In this document: piece after piece, positions 8,950-17,411 of the stretch | How the letters are laid out: each line of letters starts with the position of its first letter | Numbering within the stretch: position 1 is the stretch's first letter | Notes under the pieces: generated by a model | The model's database searches: none | What the model saw: the letters and a program-made list of their open reading frames with translations, nothing else | Told to the model about the DNA's origin: nothing | Assembly: GCA_036984305.1 (NCBI GenBank) | Contig: BQWY01000001.1 | Location: forward strand, 4,051,501-4,115,500 | DNA from: Nitrospira sp. | GTDB taxonomy: Bacteria; Nitrospirota; Nitrospiria; Nitrospirales; Nitrospiraceae | Direction of reading: 5' to 3' | DNA length: 64,000 bases | Position numbers and translations under genes: made by a program

Positions 8950-10698
8950 GTGCTCCCTGCCCTCCATTCTCCCCGACGGTTCTCCCTCCTTCTGGCGGCC
9001 CTGCTCTGCCTGTTCGCATCCCTCGAGATCGCTTCGGTCGAGGCCCGTTCGTTCGTCCTGAACCGCTTTGACGTCGAGCTGCTCGTGCTGCCCAGCGGCG
9101 ACCTTCTCGTGACCGAAACCGTTCGGTCACGATTCCAGGGATCTTGGAACGGCATCGAACGGCTGATCCCGGTGGAGTATCGGACTCCGCAAGGGTTCAA
9201 TTACTCGCTCCGCATCGACCAGGTAACGGTCACCGATGAGCTGGGCGCCCCGCTCAAGCTCGAACAGAGCCGTGAACGCCACTATCGCAACTTCAAAATA
9301 TGGATTCCAGGGGCCGTCGACGCCATACGCACCTTCATCTTGAAATACCGGGTGCGAAACGGGCTCAAGTTCTTCAAGGACCACGATGAACTGTATTGGA
9401 ACGTGACGGGGGACGAATGGGACGTGCCCATCGAGCATGCGTCGGCACGTATTATCCTCCCCGCGAGTGCCACAGGCGTCCGTGCGGGCGCGTTCACCGG
9501 CGCCTATGGGGCGCGCGAGCACGCCGCGACAGTTGAGGTCGTGGGTCCGATCATCGAAATGAACATGATGCGCACCTTGGGTTTTCGCGAAGGACTCACC
9601 GCCGTCGTGGCGTGGGACAAGGGGGTGGTCTCGGAACCTACGGCATGGGACGACGCTCGCATGTTTCTGGCAAGCAACTGGCCGTTGGGGCTTCCGATAC
9701 TCGTGTTCGTCGTCATGCTTCGGCTCTGGTACAGCCGTGGGCGCGACCCCAGGCTGCGACCGATCACCGTCGTCTACGAACCGCCGGACCGATTGACACC
9801 GGCGGAGGTCGGCACGCTGGCCGACGACTCGCCCGATCTCCGCGACGTGACCGCGACCGTTGTCGATCTTGCGGTGCGCGGCTATCTTCGCATCCAGGAG
9901 CAGCGGCAGGAACGAATCTTGGGATTCTGGTCGAGCACCGACTACGTGTTCCACCGATCCAAGCCGCCCGGAGAATGGGCCGCCTTACCAAAACACGAAC
10001 GGCTGCTCTTAAGTGGCCTGTTTCGCAGCGGCGCGGACGAACGGGTTCCGCTCAGTTCGTTGGAAAACGCCTTCTATACGTCTCTCCCTGGCATCCGTAA
10101 CGCCGTGTTCGATGCGCTCCAAGCACGGAAGTACTACCGGCACAGACCGGATCGCGTCAAACAGAACTACCTGATCACGGGGATCGTGCTGGGGGCAGGT
10201 CTGGTCTTCGGCCTATCGGCGCTGGCGGATCACTGGGGAATGGCACCCCTCGCGTCTATCGGGGGAGGCCTGCTCTCCGGCCTGATCGTCGCCGGGTTCG
10301 GCCGCATTATGCCCGCCCGCACCATTCGCGGCACCCGTGCCCTGGAAGGCGTGCTCGGATTCGAGGAGTTCCTGACTCGAGTGGAAGCCGATCGGTTCGA
10401 CCGGGTTGTGAAGACGCCCGACCTTTTTGAGAAGTTCCTTCCGTTCGCTATGGCCCTCGGCGTGGAAAAGGACTGGGCACGGGCCTTCGAATCGATGCTT
10501 CGGAGTCCGCCGTCCTGGTATCATGGCACCGACATGAGCCGCTTTACCTCACAGAGCTTTATCGGCCACATGAGCGACATGGCCTCAAAAACCGGTACCG
10601 CCATGGCTTCGGCACCACGCGGTTCGGGAGGGTCGGGCTTCGGAGGGGGAAGCTCGTCCGGAGGCGGGTTCGGGGGGGGCGGCGGCAGGGGATTTTGA
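8950..10698 (+). CDS. DUF2207 membrane protein
   Basis: A 582-residue membrane protein of the DUF2207 family that starts with GTG. A signal peptide lies at about residues 8-34, followed by an extracytoplasmic beta-rich DUF2207 domain (FDVELLVLPSGDLLVTETVR and later KFFKDHDELYWNVTGDEW). A membrane helix is near 238-255 (LGLPILVFVVMLRLWY), with more hydrophobic helices near 400-455 (NYLITGIVLGAGLVFGLSAL), and the protein ends in a glycine-rich tail (GSGGSGFGGGSSSGGGFGGG). That tail is a usual feature of the family. It is coupled to the upstream lemA gene, 14 bases apart. Role unknown. Confidence 0.92.
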   Translation: MLPALHSPRRFSLLLAALLCLFASLEIASVEARSFVLNRFDVELLVLPSGDLLVTETVRSRFQGSWNGIERLIPVEYRTPQGFNYSLRIDQVTVTDELGAPLKLEQSRERHYRNFKIWIPGAVDAIRTFILKYRVRNGLKFFKDHDELYWNVTGDEWDVPIEHASARIILPASATGVRAGAFTGAYGAREHAATVEVVGPIIEMNMMRTLGFREGLTAVVAWDKGVVSEPTAWDDARMFLASNWPLGLPILVFVVMLRLWYSRGRDPRLRPITVVYEPPDRLTPAEVGTLADDSPDLRDVTATVVDLAVRGYLRIQEQRQERILGFWSSTDYVFHRSKPPGEWAALPKHERLLLSGLFRSGADERVPLSSLENAFYTSLPGIRNAVFDALQARKYYRHRPDRVKQNYLITGIVLGAGLVFGLSALADHWGMAPLASIGGGLLSGLIVAGFGRIMPARTIRGTRALEGVLGFEEFLTRVEADRFDRVVKTPDLFEKFLPFAMALGVEKDWARAFESMLRSPPSWYHGTDMSRFTSQSFIGHMSDMASKTGTAMASAPRGSGGSGFGGGSSSGGGFGGGGGRGF

Positions 10699-10861
10699 AC
10701 CGGTCTCACTGGCGCCAATCAAGTCCTAGAGCCGATTCGCGACGAAAAACGAGCCCATCTGGTCGTGCACCCAATAAATTTCCATTTGCCAGGGGCGAAC
10801 AGCGGGGGTAGGATACCCCGACGACGGTGACGAACGCTCCAGTGCGCCTGACAGTTTCGCG

Positions 10862-11458
10862 GTGCTTCTTATGCTCGTTGATCTCGAGATATACGGCATC
10901 ACGCAACCGAAACGCCCACGTGGGAATTGGTGGGCCCGCTCCCTGGCTGTGCTCGTCCTCTGTGCGATTGCAACACTGACCGTCCCGAACGGTATCCACC
11001 CCTCGCACTTCGGCTCACTGGCTCAGCGGTCCCAACTCGAGGGTTTTACCCTCCCGGCGGCCTTTGAGGCAACGATCCACCAATATGCCTGGCGTTATGG
11101 ACTGGATCCCGCATTGCTCACCGCCATTATTCAGGTCGAATCGAGCTTCAACCCTCTGGCGGTTTCCAACAAGGGCGCCCTTGGACTGATGCAGCTCATG
11201 CCTCGTACGGCATCCTCCCTCGACGTCACGGATCCGATGGACCCACAACAGAACATTCTCGGGGGCGCCAAGCAGATGCGCTATCTGCTGGACCGATTCG
11301 GGGACAATCTCGAGTTCGCCCTTGCCGCCTACCATGCGGGGGTCAGCCGAGTGCTCCGCCATGAGGGGATCCCGCCCTACTCCTCGACTCAGACTTATGT
11401 GAAGAACGTGCTGCGCACCTACCGCAATCTGCAGGCTCTCCCGGAACACGAACTCTAG
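10862..11458 (+). CDS. lytic transglycosylase (SLT domain)
   Basis: A 198-residue murein transglycosylase. An N-terminal hydrophobic signal-anchor is at about residues 25-43 (ARSLAVLVLCAIATLTVP). The SLT/goose-lysozyme-like domain is at about 68-185, with the catalytic Glu in IIQVESSFNPLAVS, the GALGLMQLMP motif and the AYHAGVSRVLRH motif. It cleaves glycan strands in the periplasm. The frame opens with GTG at 10862; ATG 10871 is an alternative start. A stand-alone gene between DUF2207 and a convergent methyltransferase. Confidence 0.92.
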   Translation: MLLMLVDLEIYGITQPKRPRGNWWARSLAVLVLCAIATLTVPNGIHPSHFGSLAQRSQLEGFTLPAAFEATIHQYAWRYGLDPALLTAIIQVESSFNPLAVSNKGALGLMQLMPRTASSLDVTDPMDPQQNILGGAKQMRYLLDRFGDNLEFALAAYHAGVSRVLRHEGIPPYSSTQTYVKNVLRTYRNLQALPEHEL

Positions 11459-11507
11459 AGCTGACCTTCCGGCCGATGGTTGGGATCGTGAACGGTCCAA
11501 CCCTCGT

Positions 11508-12566
11508 TCAAGGTCGGACTTCCAAGACTAAGTTAAACGGCGTCTGTGTGGCTCGGCGAAACCGCGTGAACCCACCGTCCGTCATCACCTTGCGTAGGCG
11601 CTGTTCACCGGCCTGGGCCCCGAGGGCCAACCCGACCTCCTGCGACAGTGACGCCGGTGTACAGACCACGGTCGAAAACCCGTAGTAGACTCGTCCGACA
11701 GGATTGAGATTCTCCGCCAGCGTATCTCCCGCAAAGGGCTCAACCAGCATCACGGTTCCATCGGGGCGCAGTGCTCGCCGCACGTGCCGGGCTGCCCCCA
11801 CGGGGTCCCCCATATCGTGGAGACAATCGAAAAAGGTGACGAGGTCGTAGTCAACGCCAGGAAAATCCTTGGCGCCTGCAGTTTCGAACAGAACCCGATC
11901 GGCCACGCCCGCCTGCTCGGCGGCCTTACGGGCCTGTTGAATAGACGGCCCATGATAATCGAAGCCAATGAATTTGGATTTGGGGAAGGCTTTGGCCATC
12001 ACCACGGTCGAGCTACCATGACCACACCCCAAGTCGGCCACTTTGGCGCCCCGTTTGAGCGTGGCTTCGACGCCATCGAGGGCCGGTATCCACGAAGTGA
12101 CCAAGTTTGCGTTGTAGCTAGGCCTGAAAAATCGGCAGGTGCCTGAGAAAAGCCTCGTATCGTGTTCATGCCACCCGACGCCCAACCCGCTGCGAAAGGC
12201 CGCCGTGATCTTGGGTTCGTCCACAAAGCATGCGGCGAGGCTTTCGAAGCCACCGGGCAAGAATGCCGGGCTCTCTTCATTGGCCAAGCAGAATGCTTGC
12301 TCTTCCGTCAACGAATAGGTGTTCGACGCGGCATCGTAAGAGACGTAGCCTCCCGCAGCCTGGTTCGCCAGCCATTCACGTATGTACCGTTCCGCGGTCC
12401 CGGTCTTGTCGGCCAATTGCTGAGATGTCAGCGGCCCGGTATCCGCCATTGTCTTGTACAGGCCGAGCTTGTCTCCGATATGCAGCAAAAGCCCCGACAC
12501 CGCGGCCCCGAGGTCATTCACCGCGCGCCCTACGAAAGCATCAAGTTTGTCCGGATCGATCGCCAT
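11508..12566 (-). CDS. class I SAM methyltransferase, Rv2258c-like
   Basis: A 352-residue methyltransferase. The N-terminal winged-helix region (LGLYKTMADTGPLTSQQLAD, then ERYIREWLANQAAGGYV) resembles the Rv2258c-like group. The Rossmann SAM domain starts near residue 170 with VADLGCGHGSSTVVMAKAFP (motif I), then FIGFDYHGPSI and FFDCLHDMGDPVGAARHVRR. The start is chosen at ATG 12566, which follows a GGAGGGAAGG site; the frame extends further, into the SDR gene. Substrate unknown: related proteins act on small molecules. It lies 114 bases downstream of the SDR gene on the same strand. Confidence 0.88.
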   Translation of the reverse strand: MAIDPDKLDAFVGRAVNDLGAAVSGLLLHIGDKLGLYKTMADTGPLTSQQLADKTGTAERYIREWLANQAAGGYVSYDAASNTYSLTEEQAFCLANEESPAFLPGGFESLAACFVDEPKITAAFRSGLGVGWHEHDTRLFSGTCRFFRPSYNANLVTSWIPALDGVEATLKRGAKVADLGCGHGSSTVVMAKAFPKSKFIGFDYHGPSIQQARKAAEQAGVADRVLFETAGAKDFPGVDYDLVTFFDCLHDMGDPVGAARHVRRALRPDGTVMLVEPFAGDTLAENLNPVGRVYYGFSTVVCTPASLSQEVGLALGAQAGEQRLRKVMTDGGFTRFRRATQTPFNLVLEVRP

Positions 12567-12679
12567 ACTTTCCTTCCCTCCTTCCATGCGTTCACGGAGC
12601 GTTGTCACATTGAGCGGCTCTTGGCAAGAGGCGATCGGCCCTAACTTGACTACGCTGTCCGCGCGAGAGCGGACTTGTT

Positions 12680-13402
12680 CTACCATTCCGCTCCCAGACG
12701 ATCGACTACGATTTGGTGGATGACCACGTATGGGCCGAGCGTCGCGAGGAACACGGCCGTGTCGGCAATATCATAGGGACTGATTTTTTCCGTCCGATGG
12801 ATGCGTTCAGGAGAGTCATCGACCAACTCATCGGCAACCGCGCCCGGACAAATGGCGCTGGCTTTGATCCCATGCGGCCGCCCTTCTTCGGCCAATGATT
12901 TGGTCAGTGCCATGATGCCGTGCTTGGACGCACTATAGACACCGGTCCCGGCCCACGCCTGTATCCCGGCAACGCTCGACATGTTCAAGATGGTCCCTCC
13001 AGTCGCTTGCTGCCGCATGTGACGGAAGCCGGCACGACAACAGAGGAACGTCCCACGCAAATTGGTCTGCATGACCCGTTCGAAGTCCTCCAGGGGGGTT
13101 TCGACCAATCGGCCGCCGGCCATGACGCCCGCATTGTTCACTAACACATCGACTCGCCCATATTCGGAAACCGCCCGATCGAATAAGGCTTCGACCTGCC
13201 GTTCATCGGTGACGTCTGTCCGAATCGCCCGCGCTTCTCCACCACACTCGCGGATCTGCTCGACGGTGCGTTCGCACAGCGGAAGGCGTCGAGCCGCCAC
13301 CACCACTTTGGCCCCCTGCTCGGCGAACCGACGTGCGATGGCCTTGCCGATTCCGCTGCTGCTGCCCGTTACGATCGCCACTTTGCCTTGTAATCGATTC
13401 AT
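12680..13402 (-). CDS. short-chain dehydrogenase/reductase (SDR)
   Basis: A 240-residue classical SDR oxidoreductase. The cofactor loop is TGSSSGIGKAIA at about residues 12-23, VNNAG is at about 88-92, and the catalytic Ser-Tyr-Lys set is in NMSSVAGIQAWAGTGVYSAS followed by KHG. Arg residues after the first beta strand (AARRLP) favour NADP(H). The start follows GAGGAGGGAGTG. It may be co-transcribed with the methyltransferase downstream. Substrate cannot be assigned. Confidence 0.92.
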   Translation of the reverse strand: MNRLQGKVAIVTGSSSGIGKAIARRFAEQGAKVVVAARRLPLCERTVEQIRECGGEARAIRTDVTDERQVEALFDRAVSEYGRVDVLVNNAGVMAGGRLVETPLEDFERVMQTNLRGTFLCCRAGFRHMRQQATGGTILNMSSVAGIQAWAGTGVYSASKHGIMALTKSLAEEGRPHGIKASAICPGAVADELVDDSPERIHRTEKISPYDIADTAVFLATLGPYVVIHQIVVDRLGAEW

Positions 13403-13525
13403 CACTCCCTCCTCTTGTTCAATCGTGAGCAAAGGCAGGATTGTAGCAAACGGCGTGGCCCCGGACGGGTGTGAACGACACGATGCCCAGTGAAGCGCTC
13501 CCTCCCCCTGTGTTAGGGTCTCCAC

Positions 13526-14986
13526 ATGGCCGGGGGGAAGACCGTCACCGCGAACGATCTCTACAACTTCACGAAGTGTGCCCACCGGGTCTACCTGGAT
13601 GCCAACGGGGATCCGAAGGAGAAGGTCGACGTCAGCCCCTTTGTCAAACTTCTGTGGGAACTCGGCCTGCAGACCGAACGCAGATATCTCACAGTACAGG
13701 GCTCTGGAGAGATCGCCGACCTACAGCCGCTTCCCCCGGACGTCGCGGTCGGTGAAACTCTACGTTTGATGCACACGGGAGCTCCGTGCATCTACCAGGG
13801 GTGCTTGAGAGACGACGATCTGATCGGCCGTCCAGATCTGTTGGTCAAGCGCGACGGCACGTCTCGGCTCGGTCCGTTCCTCTATGAGCCGATCGACATC
13901 AAGGCAGGGAGGGGCTGGGAGGAGCGCGACGGCAAACGCACCAGGTTCAAAGCCCACTACGCGTTTCAGGTGCTCTTTTACCGCCGCCTTCTAGGGCGGG
14001 TGCAAGGGACTCTGCCGTCGACGGCTCATATTATCAACGTCGACATGGAGCTGGAGGAATTCGACCCGTCAGACTTCGAAACAGAGTTCACCTCCGCCCT
14101 AAACCAAGCCCGGCAGCTTGTGACCGGCGAAGAACGCTCGGAGCCGGTTCTGGGTAGTCACTGCTACCTCTGCTCCTGGTTCAAGCATTGCGAGCGCTGG
14201 GTCACGGATACGTCCGATCCCACCGGATTGTTCTTCGTCGGGAAGCAGAAGTTCGCATTGAAGGCCGCCGGACTCCATACGATCGCCGATATTGCCGAGA
14301 TGACCGTGGAGGATTTCGTCAATGGGGAGAAGAAGATTCCCCGAATGGGCCTGGCCTCATTGCAGCGGATGAAGACCAGGGCACGGGTGCGCTTGGAGGG
14401 ACGCCCGGTGATTCGCCCCGGGTACAGCTTTCCCGTTCGACAGCGAGAAGTCTTTTTCGATATCGAAGATGACCCCACTCAGGGAGTGACCTATCTCTTT
14501 GGACTCTTGATCGCTGAAGGGAAACGCCATCCGCGCTTTCAGTACTTTGTGGCGAGAAAGCCCGACGAGGAGGAGGCGACCACGCGCGCATTTTGGGATT
14601 TTTTGGCTGCCGCTCCAGATGACGTGTATTACGTGTACTCTTCGAAAGAACGGACGACCCTTCGACATTTGCGTGATAAATACGGCCTCGATGCGGAGGT
14701 CTTAGCCAAGTATGAGTCGCGGGAATTCGACCTGTACCACGACCTGGTGGTGGCATACTCGGACTGGCCGACGTATTCGTACGGCATCAAGCAAATCGCG
14801 AAGCAAATCGGGTTCAAATGGAGAGATGCCGATCCATCCGGGGCTAACTCCATCGCCTGGTACAACGAGTACCTGGCCAATCCGTCGAACGCGGCCGCGC
14901 TTACACGCATTCTGCAATACAACGAGGACGACTGTCGCGCCATGGTGGCGCTCAAGGATTACTTCGCCTCGATGCTGGTAGAATAA
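13526..14986 (+). CDS. TM0106-type RecB-like nuclease with RNase H-like C-terminal domain
   Basis: A 486-residue predicted nuclease of the TM0106 type. The N-terminal part is a RecB-like PD-(D/E)xK domain: GRPDLLVKRDG (acidic residue) and YEPIDIKAGRGW (Asp-x-Lys). A Cys near residue 18 (FTKCAHRVYL) and the later HCYLCSWFKHC make a four-cysteine set like the Fe-S cluster of Cas4 and AddB. From about 305 an RNase H-like (RNase_H_2) domain begins with EVFFDIEDDPTQGVTYLFGL and ends with YNEDDCRAM. The family is widespread and not CRISPR-linked here; no cas genes are visible. Its 3' end overlaps the convergent SET-domain gene by 28 bases. Confidence 0.88.
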   Translation: MAGGKTVTANDLYNFTKCAHRVYLDANGDPKEKVDVSPFVKLLWELGLQTERRYLTVQGSGEIADLQPLPPDVAVGETLRLMHTGAPCIYQGCLRDDDLIGRPDLLVKRDGTSRLGPFLYEPIDIKAGRGWEERDGKRTRFKAHYAFQVLFYRRLLGRVQGTLPSTAHIINVDMELEEFDPSDFETEFTSALNQARQLVTGEERSEPVLGSHCYLCSWFKHCERWVTDTSDPTGLFFVGKQKFALKAAGLHTIADIAEMTVEDFVNGEKKIPRMGLASLQRMKTRARVRLEGRPVIRPGYSFPVRQREVFFDIEDDPTQGVTYLFGLLIAEGKRHPRFQYFVARKPDEEEATTRAFWDFLAAAPDDVYYVYSSKERTTLRHLRDKYGLDAEVLAKYESREFDLYHDLVVAYSDWPTYSYGIKQIAKQIGFKWRDADPSGANSIAWYNEYLANPSNAAALTRILQYNEDDCRAMVALKDYFASMLVE

Positions 14987-15498
14987 CTGCTCGACAGGGT
15001 GAGCGTGGACGTTGGGAATTCTGGGATTGCCTGGGAGGCCCGCACGAGGTAAGTCTGCACCACACCGCGCTGGAGATAGGCTTGCCGGAGCGTCTCCGGC
15101 AGTGTGTGGAAGTCGAGCACACGACCTCGACACGTGGGCTCCCCGCAGAGACATACCATGGTCCAGTGCCCGTCGGCCATGCTCGTCGAATAGTCGTAAC
15201 AGATCTCCTCGTGAGGCCGAATGGGCCCGAGCGCGATCAAATGAAAGTCGTTTACGATCCCGGCGTTCGGAGCACAGGAATGGTTGACGAGCGAGCCGGG
15301 CTGGGTCAGATGCACGTACAAATCCGGCCTGATCTGCAACGCATCGCCTTCGCGCTCGCCCAATTGAATCGTGCCCTGGAAGTCAATCAGTGGCCCGGAG
15401 AAGGTCAGAATTTCGTCGCCGCGTCGAATGGTCCGAGCTGCGTACACACCAAAACCCTTGACGCCCTTGGCGACATACAATCCATCGTCTGTGGTCAT
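14959..15498 (-). CDS. SET-domain protein
   Basis: A 179-residue protein with a SET (lysine methyltransferase) domain. Visible motifs are KGFGVYAARTIRRGDEILTF at the N terminus, VNHSCAPNAG (the NHS-C-xPN core of the SAM site), EICYDYST, and a post-SET-like cysteine group CLCGEPTCRGRV. The set matches bacterial SET proteins that methylate unknown proteins. It converges on the RecB-like nuclease gene and overlaps it by 28 bases. Catalytic activity is probable; the target is unknown. Confidence 0.88.
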   Translation of the reverse strand: MTTDDGLYVAKGVKGFGVYAARTIRRGDEILTFSGPLIDFQGTIQLGEREGDALQIRPDLYVHLTQPGSLVNHSCAPNAGIVNDFHLIALGPIRPHEEICYDYSTSMADGHWTMVCLCGEPTCRGRVLDFHTLPETLRQAYLQRGVVQTYLVRASQAIPEFPTSTLTLSSSYSTSIEAK

Positions 15499-15640
15499 CG
15501 ATATGCTTCCAGGGTGAGTGGCAGGAGTTGCAGTATATCACAAGCCTGAATACTTAGGAGTGTTTTCGCAGTCATGGGCCGCTCCCCGACCCCGAGACTG
15601 TATCCTCACCTCCAGCCCGATCGAACGGACCTATCAACCG

Positions 15641-16561
15641 ATGACCAAGAGCACGGCAGAAATCGGCGCTCAGCTCGGCTGGATCGGCACGGGTGTCATG
15701 GGCACCTCGATGTGCAGTCACCTGATCGCACAGGGGCATCGGGTGATGATCCACAGTCGAACGAAAGAGAAAGCCCGCCCCTTACTGGACCGGGGAGCCG
15801 CCTGGGCGAACGACCCGGCCGAAGTCGTCGATCAATGCCACATCGTGTTCACCATGCTGGGGTTTCCCGAGGACGTACGGGCGGTGTACTTCGGCGAGCA
15901 GGGTGTCCTGCGAGCCGTCCGGAAAGGTGCGATACTCGTGGACATGACCACCACGAGCCCTCGCCTAGCCCAGGAAATCGCGCATGCAGCTCGAACCAAA
16001 GAGGCCGTGGCGCTGGATGCCCCGGTCTCCGGAGGCGACATCGGCGCCAAGCGAGCGACCTTGTCGATCATGGTTGGGGGCGAGGCTGACGCATTCGGTG
16101 CCGTCATGCCGTTGCTCAAGGCTATGGGCTCCCGCATTATTCACCAGGGGGGGCCTGGCGCCGGACAACACACGAAGCTCTGCAACCAGATCGTCATTGC
16201 ATCCACAATGGTGGGGGTCTGTGAAGGCCTGCTGTATGGGGCTCGCGCCGGCCTCGACCTTGTCCAGATGCTGGAGTCGATTCGAGGTGGTGCCGCCGCC
16301 TGCTGGACGCTCGAGCACCTTGCTCCGCGAATTCTGGAAAGAAATTTCGATCCCGGCTTCTTCGTCGACCACTTCGTAAAAGACATGGGGCTCGTGCTCG
16401 AGGAAACCGCGCGATCTGACCTGCAACTACCAGGGCTGGCACTTGTGCACCACCTATATCAGTTCGTCCAACGCTTGGGTCACGGGCGAAAAGGCACTCA
16501 TGCCCTGATGCTGGCCCTGGAGCAGCTGTCCGACCACCCACCCCACCGCCTCGATTCTTGA
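15641..16561 (+). CDS. NAD(P)-dependent beta-hydroxyacid dehydrogenase
   Basis: A 306-residue member of the 3-hydroxyisobutyrate/6-phosphogluconate dehydrogenase superfamily. The cofactor loop LGWIGTGVMGTSM is at about residues 12-24. The substrate motif is DAPVSGGDIGAKRATLSIMV and the catalytic lysine is in GQHTKLCNQIV. It probably oxidises a beta-hydroxyacid or reduces an aldehyde acid such as glyoxylate or succinic semialdehyde. The frame is open to 15518, but ATG 15641 gives the expected start of the Rossmann domain. Single gene on +. Confidence 0.9.
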   Translation: MTKSTAEIGAQLGWIGTGVMGTSMCSHLIAQGHRVMIHSRTKEKARPLLDRGAAWANDPAEVVDQCHIVFTMLGFPEDVRAVYFGEQGVLRAVRKGAILVDMTTTSPRLAQEIAHAARTKEAVALDAPVSGGDIGAKRATLSIMVGGEADAFGAVMPLLKAMGSRIIHQGGPGAGQHTKLCNQIVIASTMVGVCEGLLYGARAGLDLVQMLESIRGGAAACWTLEHLAPRILERNFDPGFFVDHFVKDMGLVLEETARSDLQLPGLALVHHLYQFVQRLGHGRKGTHALMLALEQLSDHPPHRLDS

Positions 16562-16654
16562 TCGCTCGTCGAGACGCACTCCGGGCACCCGGCAGGGACG
16601 AGTCGCTCACGGTGCAAAGGTTGGCGCAGCCGTAGCTCGATGGTGATCTCGCGG

Positions 16655-17320
16655 TCAGTCGGTCCGAAGGCGATACCCGACCCCTACTTCTGTCACGAAA
16701 TAGCGCGGATTTGCCGGGTTCTCCTCCAACTTGTTGCGCAATTGTCGCATGTATATCCGCAGGTAGTGGGTTTCGTCGACGTGGAGCGGACCCCACACTT
16801 CCTTCAGCAGTTGCCGATGGGTCATCACTCTTCCCGCATAGCGGATCAACGTGGTCAGCAGCTTGTACTCGATCGGAGTGAGATGCACTTCACGGCCCTT
16901 GACGAGCACCTGCCGGCGTCCGAGATCGACACGAATTTCGCCCATCGTCGCCACCGAATCGGCCGGCTCATCGGCTCGTCCCGCGTGATGGCGAAGGGCG
17001 GTCCTCATGCGAGCCAACAGTTCCTGGGTGCCGAACGGCTTGGTGACGTAATCGTCCGCGCCCAGATTCAGCGCCGACACTTTCATCTGTTCCTGGTCTC
17101 GCGCCGAAAGAACGATGATAGGAATGGCCGTCCACTCTCGTACCTCTCGAATCACCTCGATTCCATCCATATCCGGGAGACCCAAATCAAGCAGGATCAG
17201 ATCGGGATTCCTGGCCCGAGCCTCGGTCAGGCCGTCCCGGCCGGTCGTCGCCTCGACCAGATGAAACCCCTGCGACTGTAAGCAATGCCGCGCGCATCTC
17301 TCACCGGTGCTGTTCGCCGT
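16655..17320 (-). pseudogene. KdpE/OmpR-type response regulator with damaged N terminus
   Basis: On the minus strand the frame encodes a REC domain from alpha-1 onward (LVEATTGRDGL, then PDLILLDLGLPDMDGIEVI with the phospho-Asp, and VTKPFG), followed by a winged-helix DNA-binding domain (LTPIEYKLLTTLIRYAGRVM, then VGVGYRLR). It is KdpE-like. The frame is closed by TAG at 17321-17323 before the first strand and the acidic pair of the receiver domain. A segment reading like I-I-x-D-G-E-Q-H-R appears there in another frame, so at least one frameshift is likely. The only good internal start, TTG 17185, would exclude the phosphorylation site. No kdpD or kdpABC is in view. Confidence 0.7.
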
Positions 17321-17411
17321 CTAGATAATGCCGGATCGCGAGGAGTTCGCTTGGTCGGCTGTTAGTGGATCGTGGGGTTGGTATATGGCTGCTCTCTGCC
17401 CATGAAGGTCC

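Noticed and set aside
8138-9130. 330-codon open frame on the minus strand
   Set aside because: Antisense to lemA and the DUF2207 start, with low-complexity Arg-, Gly- and Asp-rich translation and no known motif.
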